From Pseudooceanicola marinus (lineage in GTDB: Bacteria; Pseudomonadota; Alphaproteobacteria; Rhodobacterales; Rhodobacteraceae), in contig NZ_JAIVMC010000012.1 in assembly GCF_020177265.1 (NCBI RefSeq), positions 47,140 through 111,139 of the forward strand: 64,000 nucleotides of DNA, in the 5' to 3' direction. Position numbers and translations under genes: made by a program. Shown piece after piece: positions 20,838-27,806 of this stretch (within the stretch, counting starts at the first letter, position 1; each line of letters starts with the position of its first letter). A model generated the notes under the pieces. The model worked only from the letters and a program-made list of their open reading frames with translations, did no database searches and was not told the origin of the DNA.

Positions 20838-20986
20838 CCGCATGGCCGAGTTTCCAGCGCAAAACGGGCTGTCGCACCGTGATTTATCCGCAAGCCTACG
20901 CATATGCACAGTGATTAGGCAAGCCCCACGACGGGCAGGAAGGCGCCGGAGTTTCGGAATGCCTCACTTGCGAGCGTCTTCGGACT

Positions 20987-20999
20987 TGAATAACGTTCA
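20987..20999. promoter_or_regulatory. TGAA-N5-TTCA operator, copy 2
   Basis: TGAA and TTCA are separated by TAACG. The site ends 20 bases before the TetR start codon, directly ahead of its ribosome-binding site, a position suited to autorepression. Confidence 0.55.
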
Positions 21000-21019
21000 T
21001 GTTCAGGAGAGGCGGCGAG

Positions 21020-21697
21020 ATGACCGAAACGGCGGCAAACAAGGCGAAGGAAGGGCGCGTGGCGCGGCGGCAGCGGCGCAACCGCGAAGCCCTGATTCGC
21101 GCCGCCAGCGCCGTGATGAGCGACAAGGGAATCGACGCCGCCACCATGCTGGAGATCGCCGATCGCGCCGACGTGGGCGCGGGCACGGTCTACAACTACT
21201 TCAAATCGAAGGATGATCTGGCCGTCGCCGTGCTGGAGGAAATCATGCAGGGCCTGGCCCTGCGGGTCGAAAGCGCCACGGCGGGCCTGGACGATCCGGC
21301 GCATATTTACGCGATCGCCCTGATGACGGTGCTGGAAACGGCCACCGAGGATCAGCGCTGGCGCCAGTTGCTGAACCGCGCGGGCATCGTCGCGGATGTG
21401 ATGTATCGCCGGATCGGCCCCTTCACCATCGACCTGCTGGCCAAGGCCGAGGCCTCGGGCCGGTTGACGCCGGGGGACCCGGCACTTGCCTGGAAACTCA
21501 GCACCCATGCCATCGTCGGCTTCGCCCTGGCGATCTCACGGCACGAGGTCGCCCCGGTGACCATCCCCACGGCCGCCGCCCGGCTGCTGTGCCTGGCCGG
21601 GCTGGACGCCAGGGAGGCCGAGGAGATGGTGGCCCGGCCCCGCCCGATGCTGCCGCCCGAACGGGACCTGCATGACCTCAGCCCGCAGGAGGGCTGA
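21020..21697 (+). CDS. TetR/AcrR-family regulator
   Basis: A 225-residue one-component regulator. The N-terminal helix-turn-helix is at about residues 18-64 (REALIRAASAVMSDKGIDAA, then TMLEIADRADVGAGTVYNYF with the family KSKDDL). The C-terminal half is the variable ligand-binding domain. AGGAG lies about ten bases before the ATG at 21020. It is transcribed away from potA and its stop codon abuts the convergent hglS stop exactly (TGATCA). It most likely controls itself and the transport operon through the TGAA-N5-TTCA sites; the ligand is unknown. Confidence 0.9.
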   Translation: MTETAANKAKEGRVARRQRRNREALIRAASAVMSDKGIDAATMLEIADRADVGAGTVYNYFKSKDDLAVAVLEEIMQGLALRVESATAGLDDPAHIYAIALMTVLETATEDQRWRQLLNRAGIVADVMYRRIGPFTIDLLAKAEASGRLTPGDPALAWKLSTHAIVGFALAISRHEVAPVTIPTAAARLLCLAGLDAREAEEMVARPRPMLPPERDLHDLSPQEG

Positions 21698-23086
21698 TCA
21701 GCCCGCGCCGCCGGCCAGCGCCGCCAGCGCCTCGGTCAGGCTGGTTTCTTCCACATCCCGATAAAGCGCCGTTTCCGAGGTGACGGCACAGCCGAGCGCC
21801 GCCTCAAAGACGTCCTGGTTGGCGGTCTCGTCGAAGTTGGACTGCGCATCGGTGCCGAGGTTCGACTGGAAGATCCCCGCCGCCGAGACCGGCAGGAAAT
21901 CCTCATAGGTCTGCGGATCGGCGACCAGCGCGCCGGCAGCCAGCAGGTCTTCGACCGCCTCTGCCACGGGCTCCACGCCCTCGGGCAGCGGACCCGCCAC
22001 GCGGTAGCGGAAGAACGCCAGCCCCTCGCGGCGCAGCCTGTCGGCGTCATCCGGGAACTCGATGAAGGCCGCGGCCAGCGCATCCATGTAGTCCTCGGCC
22101 CCCTCGCCCGTCGCGCCAACGGCAGCACGGCTGCGCGCCTCGGCCAGGCAGCGGTCATAGAGGTCACGGCCCAAAGGCGTCAGGGCCACGCCGCGCTGCT
22201 CGATCTCGCCAAAGCGGGCGGTGTGGGTGCCTTCTTCGCCGTTCGATCCGCCCTCACCGGGGAACAGGATCGGCTCCTCCAGCGCCTTGAAGGAGGTCTG
22301 GCGCAGCAGGATGTCAACGGCGCGGCGCGGCGGGCCTTCGATGACGGCCTTGGGGGCGATGCCCCGCTCGGGCATGCGCGCCTGCACTGCGTCGATGTCC
22401 AGGGTGCGCGGCGTCAGATGGTTGATATGCGGCCCGCGGAAACAGACCACGTCGGCGATCAGCCGGTGTTCGGCGGCTAGGCGGGCGTAGGTGCCGGCGG
22501 TCACCGTCGCATCGGAATGCCAGCGGAAGGTTTCCAGCGCCTCGGCCACGAATTCCTCCGCCTGCGCCCGGGTCAGCCCGCCCTGGGCCTCGCCCTCGGC
22601 GATCAGCTCCAGGCAGCGCGGCGTGACGATGGCGCGGCGCGACAGGATCTCCTCCGCCTCTGCCGCCAGGGCACGATCTTCCAGCAATTCCAGCCGGATG
22701 AGAGAGGTGAAGACGCGGAAGGGGTTGCGCGACAGGGCCTCCGTCGTCGTGGGGCGGAAGGCGGTCGAATGCACCGGCAGCCCGGCCACCGACAGGTCGT
22801 AGTAGCCCACGGGCGCCATGCCCATGGTGGCGAACATGCGGCGGATGTTGAACAGTTCCTCCGCCGTGCCCAGCCGAATCGCCCCGTGGCGTTCCACGTC
22901 CAGGCGCGACAGCTCATCCGCCGCCTCCAGTCGGGCCTTCAGCGCCGGGTCGGCCGCCATGACCTCCTCGTTCACGTCGCGCACCAGCTCGATCAGGGTG
23001 CCGTATTGCGGCACCTCCTGGCGGTACATCTCGGACATGGCCTGGGAAAAGAGCGTGCGGATCTCGTCCGCGGGCAGATGGGTCAT
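21698..23086 (-). CDS. hglS: 2-oxoadipate dioxygenase/decarboxylase (DUF1338, HglS-like)
   Basis: A 462-residue DUF1338 protein. Members such as Pseudomonas putida HglS convert 2-oxoadipate to 2-hydroxyglutarate, with iron and oxygen and loss of CO2, in D-lysine catabolism. The start MTHLPADEIRTLFSQAMSEM followed by YRQEVPQYGTLIELV matches the family N-terminus. VERHGAIRLGT (H67, R71) and VCFRGPHINHLTPRTLDID are conserved blocks that carry candidate metal and substrate residues. It is the last gene of the operon, reads from an ATG preceded by GAGGAGG, and its 5' end lies inside the extended 3' end of the oxidase frame. Confidence 0.82.
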   Translation of the reverse strand: MTHLPADEIRTLFSQAMSEMYRQEVPQYGTLIELVRDVNEEVMAADPALKARLEAADELSRLDVERHGAIRLGTAEELFNIRRMFATMGMAPVGYYDLSVAGLPVHSTAFRPTTTEALSRNPFRVFTSLIRLELLEDRALAAEAEEILSRRAIVTPRCLELIAEGEAQGGLTRAQAEEFVAEALETFRWHSDATVTAGTYARLAAEHRLIADVVCFRGPHINHLTPRTLDIDAVQARMPERGIAPKAVIEGPPRRAVDILLRQTSFKALEEPILFPGEGGSNGEEGTHTARFGEIEQRGVALTPLGRDLYDRCLAEARSRAAVGATGEGAEDYMDALAAAFIEFPDDADRLRREGLAFFRYRVAGPLPEGVEPVAEAVEDLLAAGALVADPQTYEDFLPVSAAGIFQSNLGTDAQSNFDETANQDVFEAALGCAVTSETALYRDVEETSLTEALAALAGGAG

Positions 23087-24392
23087 GGGGTCCTCCTCGG
23101 GTCGCGCGCCGCCAGCCCCCTGCCCGGCCGCGCATCATGGCGTGGGTCAGGGTGGCGCCGAATTCGTAGTAGGCCTCGTGCAGGCCGCGCAGGTGTTCCT
23201 TGTAGCCCTTGAGCACCGGCAACGGAAAGGCCTCCGGCGCGTCGGTCAGAAGGGCCTGGGCCGCGGCGGTGCCGAAGACCGTGCCGGGCGAGATGCCACG
23301 CCCGGAATAGCCGAAGACGGCATAGGCAGCGGGGCCGAAGTTGACCACCTTGGGGATGTGGTCGCGAGTCATGGCGATCTTGCCCCGCCAGTGGTGTTCA
23401 AAGGGAATGTCGCCCAGATCCGGGTAAAGCGCGCGCAGCTTGCGCCGCGCCCAGCCAGCATGAATCGTCCCGCCCAGGCCATCGGCATTGCCCATGCCAC
23501 CGACGATCAGCCGCCCCGCAGCGTCCACGCGGACCGAGGACATGACCAGCGCCGTATCCCAGCAGCCCTCGCCGCCCGGCAGCACCTTGGCCTGCGCCTT
23601 CGGCGGCAGGGGCGCGGTGGCGAACTGGCTGTAGTTCACCACGACGAACTGGGGCGCAAAGGCCCCGGCGATCCCCTCGTGATAGGCATTGGTGGCCAGA
23701 AGCAGCTTCGGCGCCCGCACGCTGTGGCCATTGGCGCTGACCTTCCAGTGACCATCTGCATGGGCAATCGCGGTAACGGCGGAGCTTTCGTGGATCTGCG
23801 CGCCCAGCTCCTGCGCCGCGCGGGCCAGCCCGGTGCAATAGGCCAGCGGCTGCACCGTGCCGGCGCGCGGGTCCAGCAGGGCGCCGTGGAAGGCCGCGCT
23901 GCCGGTGCGCCGGGCGGTTTCCGCTGCGTCCAGCAGTTGCAGCGGCGCGCCATGGCGGTTGCCCTGGCGAAACCGGTCCTGCAGCTCAGCGAGGCCCTTC
24001 GCGGAGTGCGCCAGGTGCAGGGTGCCGTGGCGCGTGGCCTCGCAGGCAATGCCGTGCTCCGCCACCCGGTCGAAGACCATCTGCGGCCCCTGCCCCAGGG
24101 CCTCGACCAGCCGTGTGCCATCGGCCTCGCCCATCTGCGCCAGCACCTCGTCCGGGGGCAGCCAGAGGCCCGCGTTGACCAGCCCCACGTTGCGCCCCGA
24201 CCCGCCGTGGGCGATGCTGTTCGCCTCCAGCACCACGACCGAGGCGCCCTGTTTCGCCACCTCCAGCGCGCAGGCCAGGCCGGTGAAGCCCGCGCCGATG
24301 ATCACCACCTCGGCCCGGGCGTCCGCCGCCAGGGGCGTGGTGGTCAGCCGCTCGGCGCTGCTGTCCCGCCAGAGGGTGCCGTCAGATGTCAA
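22914..24392 (-). CDS. amaA: FAD-dependent amine oxidoreductase (AmaA/L-pipecolate oxidase-like)
   Basis: A DAO-fold flavoprotein. The FAD-binding Rossmann start is EVVIIGAGFTGLACALEVAK near residue 29, followed by GGSGRNVGLVNAG and the C-terminal YAVFGYSGRGISPGTVFG block. Homologues include gamma-glutamylputrescine oxidase and L-pipecolate oxidase (AmaA). The neighbours, an ALDH7 dehydrogenase and HglS, favour pipecolate. The body ends near residue 425 at YYEFGATLTHAMMRGRAG. After that the frame runs about 70 residues more, of low-quality GC-rich sequence, 173 bases into hglS. A one-base shift would end it at the TGA overlapping the hglS ATG. The 3' end is therefore uncertain. It overlaps the ALDH gene by 11 bases. 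Confidence 0.75.
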   Translation of the reverse strand: MTSDGTLWRDSSAERLTTTPLAADARAEVVIIGAGFTGLACALEVAKQGASVVVLEANSIAHGGSGRNVGLVNAGLWLPPDEVLAQMGEADGTRLVEALGQGPQMVFDRVAEHGIACEATRHGTLHLAHSAKGLAELQDRFRQGNRHGAPLQLLDAAETARRTGSAAFHGALLDPRAGTVQPLAYCTGLARAAQELGAQIHESSAVTAIAHADGHWKVSANGHSVRAPKLLLATNAYHEGIAGAFAPQFVVVNYSQFATAPLPPKAQAKVLPGGEGCWDTALVMSSVRVDAAGRLIVGGMGNADGLGGTIHAGWARRKLRALYPDLGDIPFEHHWRGKIAMTRDHIPKVVNFGPAAYAVFGYSGRGISPGTVFGTAAAQALLTDAPEAFPLPVLKGYKEHLRGLHEAYYEFGATLTHAMMRGRAGGWRRATRGGPHDPSARGRDPHALFPGHVRDVPPGGAAIRHPDRAGARRERGGHGGRPGAEGPTGGGG

Positions 24393-25881
24393 ATTTCACC
24401 CCCTGCGCCAGGGGCAGCTCGGCCGAGTAGTTCACCGTCGAGGTCTGCCGCCGCATGTAGCCCTTCCAGGCGTCAGACCCGCTTTCGCGCCCGCCGCCGG
24501 TGTCCTTCTCGCCGCCGAAGGCGCCACCGATCTCGGCCCCCGAGGGGCCGATGTTGACGTTGGCGATGCCGCAGTCCGATCCCACCGCCGAGAGGAAGGT
24601 TTCCGCCTCGCGCACATTCAGGGTGAAGATGCAGGAGGACAGGCCCTGCGGCACGTCGTTCTGCATCGCGATCGCCTCCTCCAGCGTCTCGTAGCCCATG
24701 ACGTAGAGGATGGGGGCGAAGGTCTCGGTGCGCACGATGTCGGTCTGGGCGGGCATCTCGACCAGCGCGGGCGCGGCATAGGCGCCCCCCGCGACCGCGT
24801 CGACGGGGGTGCCGCCGTGGATGGTGCCCCCCTGGGCCTTGGCCGCCGACAGCGCCGCCTGCATCCCGTCCAGCGCGCCCTGGTCGATCAGCGGGCCAAC
24901 CAGCGTGCCGTCCTCGCGCGGATCACCGATGGTCAGCGAACCGTAGGCCTGGCGCAGCTTCACCACCAGGTCCTCGCGGATCGAATTGTGCACGATCAGC
25001 CGCCGCAGGGAGGTGCAGCGTTGCCCGGCGGTGCCCACGGCGGAGAAGACGATGGCGCGCACCGCCATGTCCAGATCGGCCGAGGGCGCCACGATCATCG
25101 CGTTGTTGCCGCCCAGCTCCAGGATGGAGCGGCCGAAGCGCGCGGCGACCTTGGGCCCCACGGCGGCGCCCATGCGGGTCGATCCGGTGGCCGACAGGAT
25201 CGGCACGTCGCGGGAGGTCACCAGCGCCTCGCCCACATCCGCGCCGCCCACGACGACCTGCAACAGCCCCTCCGGCGCCTCATCCCCGAATCGCGCCACG
25301 GCGCGGTCGAAGATCACCTTGGTGGCCAGCGCGCACAGAGGCGTCTTTTCCGACGGCTTCCAGATCACCGGATCACCGCAGACCAGCGCCAAGGCGGCGT
25401 TCCAGGCCCAGGGAGCGACGGGGAAGTTGAAGGCGGTGATGACACCGCAGGGGCCCATCGGATGCCAGGTCTCGGTCATCCGGTGACCGGGGCGTTCGGA
25501 GGCGATGGTCAGCCCGTAAAGCTGGCGCGACAGGCCGACGGCGAAATCGCAGATATCGATCATCTCCTGCACCTCGCCCAGGCCTTCGGAGGTGATCTTG
25601 CCCGCCTCCAGCGTGACCACGGCGCCCAGCTCCGCCTTGGCGGCGCGCAGCTCCTCGCCCAGCAGACGCACCAGCTCGCCCCGGCGCGGCGCGGGCACCT
25701 GGCGCCAGGCGGCGAAGGCCCCCTGTGCCCGGGCGATCACGGCGGGCATCTCCGCCAGGGGCGTCTCGGCCAGCTGCGCGACCTCGGCCCCGTCGAGGGG
25801 CGAGCGCACGGTCAGGCTGCCGCCGATCAGGTCGGTTTCACTCAGTCCGGCGGCGGCGAGGGTTTCGGCGTGAGAGGACAT
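24382..25881 (-). CDS. amaB: ALDH7-type aldehyde dehydrogenase (aminoadipate semialdehyde/P6C)
   Basis: A 499-residue aldehyde dehydrogenase whose closest family is ALDH7/antiquitin, the delta-1-piperideine-6-carboxylate (aminoadipate semialdehyde) dehydrogenase AmaB. The catalytic Cys is C289 (GTAGQRCTSLRR) and the general base is E255 (LELGGNNA). The NAD-site block FNFPVAPWAWNAALAL is present. The C-terminal GEKDTGGGRESGSDAWKGYM and LPLAQGVKFDI are hallmarks of ALDH7 rather than of succinate-semialdehyde or betaine-aldehyde enzymes. It is the first gene of the operon and diverges from a LysR gene. The product would be 2-aminoadipate, which after transamination feeds HglS. Confidence 0.85.
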   Translation of the reverse strand: MSSHAETLAAAGLSETDLIGGSLTVRSPLDGAEVAQLAETPLAEMPAVIARAQGAFAAWRQVPAPRRGELVRLLGEELRAAKAELGAVVTLEAGKITSEGLGEVQEMIDICDFAVGLSRQLYGLTIASERPGHRMTETWHPMGPCGVITAFNFPVAPWAWNAALALVCGDPVIWKPSEKTPLCALATKVIFDRAVARFGDEAPEGLLQVVVGGADVGEALVTSRDVPILSATGSTRMGAAVGPKVAARFGRSILELGGNNAMIVAPSADLDMAVRAIVFSAVGTAGQRCTSLRRLIVHNSIREDLVVKLRQAYGSLTIGDPREDGTLVGPLIDQGALDGMQAALSAAKAQGGTIHGGTPVDAVAGGAYAAPALVEMPAQTDIVRTETFAPILYVMGYETLEEAIAMQNDVPQGLSSCIFTLNVREAETFLSAVGSDCGIANVNIGPSGAEIGGAFGGEKDTGGGRESGSDAWKGYMRRQTSTVNYSAELPLAQGVKFDI

Positions 25882-25979
25882 GGCAGGGCTCCTTCGGGGT
25901 CATGGGCAGGGTCTCGGGCGTGGCGCGCCCGCGGCATCCGGCGGGGAACCGGCCGACGCAGGTAACGGGCCCTTTGCGA

Positions 25980-26003
25980 CAGGCTAGCCGCTGACACAGC
26001 CTG
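25980..26003. promoter_or_regulatory. Inverted repeat in amaB-lysR spacer
   Basis: CAGGCT and AGCCTG are perfect 6-bp arms separated by 12 bases, in the 164-bp divergent spacer. The position suits a LysR-type activator site for the catabolic operon; the spacer is one base off the classic T-N11-A. Confidence 0.4.
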
Positions 26004-26045
26004 CCAGAAGCGATAGAAATTCCCAAAGCCTGGAGAAAACCTCAC

Positions 26046-26957
26046 ATGATCGCCCCGCGCCGCTTCCTGCCCTCGATCCCCTCGCTGCTGGCGCTGGAGG
26101 CGGTGGACCGGCTGGGATCGGCCACGGCGGCCGGGCAGGAGCTGTCGCTGACCCATTCCGCCGTGTCGCGCCAGCTGAAGGTGCTGGAGGGGCAGTTGGG
26201 AGTCACCCTGCTGGTGCGCGAGGGCAAGGGGCTGACGCTGACCGCCGCCGGGGCCAGCTATGCCCGCTCGGTGCGCGACTGCCTGCAGGATCTTGCCCAG
26301 GCCAGCCTGCGCCTGCGCGCCAGCGGCCCGCGCGACAGCCTCAGCCTGGCGCTACCGCCCAGTTTCGGACTCTACTGGATGGGGCCGCGCCTGCATGCCT
26401 TCCTGCGCGCCCACCCCGAGATCCTGGTCAACCAGAGCACCCGCAGCGCGCGCTTCGATTTCGCGCGAGAGAAGTTCGATGCCGCCGTCCACTACGGGCC
26501 CGAGGACTGGCCCGGGGTGCACTATCTGCCGCTGACCCGCGACCGGGTGATACCCATGGCCGCCCCCGGCCTGCTGGCGGGCGGGCCGCTGACGGCGGAG
26601 GCGATCCGGGGCCGGCCGCTGCTGCACCTCGACAGCCGCCCCGGCGCCTGGGAGGAATGGTTCACCCAGCACGGGGTCGAGGCCGGGCAGCTGCGCGGGA
26701 TGCTCTTCGACCACTTCATTCCCATGGCCGAGGCCGCCGCAGCGGGGTTCGGTCTGGCCCTGCTGCCGGATTTCCTGGCCGAAGCCGAACGGGCACGGGG
26801 GCGGCTGATCCCGGCCTTTCCCGACTACCTGGAGATGGACCGCAGCTATGCCCTGGTCTGGCCGCGCAATGCGGAATCGAAACCGGCACTGGATCTGCTG
26901 ATTGCCTGGCTGAAGACCTCGGAGGCGCTGCCCCTTTCGCGGCGCAGCCCCCTTTAA
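26046..26957 (+). CDS. LysR-family transcriptional regulator
   Basis: A 303-residue LysR regulator. The winged helix-turn-helix is at residues 12-70 (LLALEAVDRLGSATAAGQEL, then SLTHSAVSRQLKVLEGQLGV). The effector-binding domain follows, with strands such as SLSLALPPSFGLYWM and a GcvA-like pattern (AAVHYGPEDWPG, PMAAPGLL). GcvA-like regulators often control amino-acid catabolism. It diverges from the amaB-amaA-hglS operon and is its probable regulator. It ends four bases into the convergent esterase gene. Confidence 0.9.
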   Translation: MIAPRRFLPSIPSLLALEAVDRLGSATAAGQELSLTHSAVSRQLKVLEGQLGVTLLVREGKGLTLTAAGASYARSVRDCLQDLAQASLRLRASGPRDSLSLALPPSFGLYWMGPRLHAFLRAHPEILVNQSTRSARFDFAREKFDAAVHYGPEDWPGVHYLPLTRDRVIPMAAPGLLAGGPLTAEAIRGRPLLHLDSRPGAWEEWFTQHGVEAGQLRGMLFDHFIPMAEAAAAGFGLALLPDFLAEAERARGRLIPAFPDYLEMDRSYALVWPRNAESKPALDLLIAWLKTSEALPLSRRSPL

Positions 26958-27778
26958 TAGCGCAGGAAAGCGTGGGCGGCGCCCAGAAAGCCCGGGATCA
27001 CGGCGCCATGCCCAACCCCGTCGAAGATCCGGAACGTGGCGCCCGCCTGTTGCGCGAACCGCCGGGCATGGCCGGTCATGTCCCGCTCTCGCAGGCGCGC
27101 GATACGGTCGGTGGGCTCTCCGGCGGCCTCTGCGGCCCCGGGATCTTCCAGCGCCCCGACGGTGACCAGAAGCTTGCCGCCAGCATCGCGGGCGCCCGCG
27201 TGGATCCCCTTCGGATCGGTCCAGATCGAGGGGCTGCCGGCGGCCACGTGGGAAAAGAGACCGGGATGGTCGGCGCGGGCCTGCAAAGCAAAGGCCCCGC
27301 CGAAGGAATGGCCGAGGATCATCCGGTGGGCGGGGTCGACCGGAAGCGCCGCCTCGACCCGGGGGATCACCTGCCCGGTCAACAGCGTCAGGGTCGCCGC
27401 CCGGCTGGCCCCGCTTGCTGCCTGCCCCACCAGGTCCGTCCCACGCCGGTCGAAGTCGATCAGGCTGTCCCTGGGCCAGCCGAGGCCCACGATCACCGCC
27501 GGCAGATCCGGAGCATCGCTGCGGCTCTTGTCGCAAAGCCGCTCCAGATCGCAGAGCGTGCCGAAGGTCCAGCCCGCATCCATGGTGTAGACGATACCGT
27601 AGCCCCCGGGTGGCGCCGGGGCCTTGGGCCGGGCCACCACGATGCGGAACCCGCCCCCGTCCGAGGGCAGGTCGAAAGAGGTCACGCCCGGTCTGGACCA
27701 GGGTGTGCCAAGGCCCAAAGGCGCCGGGCGGTCCGCCCCGGCCGCACGGCCGGGGGAGGGTGTCGAAGGGGCTGGCAT
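26954..27778 (-). CDS. Alpha/beta-hydrolase esterase, siderophore-esterase type
   Basis: A 274-residue alpha/beta hydrolase of the esterase D/IroE-BesA group. The nucleophile elbow is MILGHSFGGAFAL, with Ser near residue 158. A later Asp and the C-terminal His in FDGVGHGAVIPG complete a plausible triad. The PAVIVGLGWPRDS and FFSH-like (here LFSHVAAGSPSIW) blocks are typical of enzymes that open ferric-siderophore lactones or esters. No signal peptide is evident, so it should act in the cytoplasm after uptake. It follows the TonB receptor gene by 28 bases, which supports iron release from an imported siderophore. Confidence 0.78.
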   Translation of the reverse strand: MPAPSTPSPGRAAGADRPAPLGLGTPWSRPGVTSFDLPSDGGGFRIVVARPKAPAPPGGYGIVYTMDAGWTFGTLCDLERLCDKSRSDAPDLPAVIVGLGWPRDSLIDFDRRGTDLVGQAASGASRAATLTLLTGQVIPRVEAALPVDPAHRMILGHSFGGAFALQARADHPGLFSHVAAGSPSIWTDPKGIHAGARDAGGKLLVTVGALEDPGAAEAAGEPTDRIARLRERDMTGHARRFAQQAGATFRIFDGVGHGAVIPGFLGAAHAFLRY

Positions 27779-27806
27779 CGGGCTGGCTCCGGGTCGTGCG
27801 GCCGCG

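Noticed and set aside
21698..25881. Reading the oxidase-dehydrogenase pair as the PuuB-PuuC polyamine pathway
   Set aside because: The dehydrogenase has ALDH7 C-terminal hallmarks and the third gene is HglS-like, both pointing to lysine/pipecolate. No glutamylputrescine synthetase is present. The oxidase alone could fit either.
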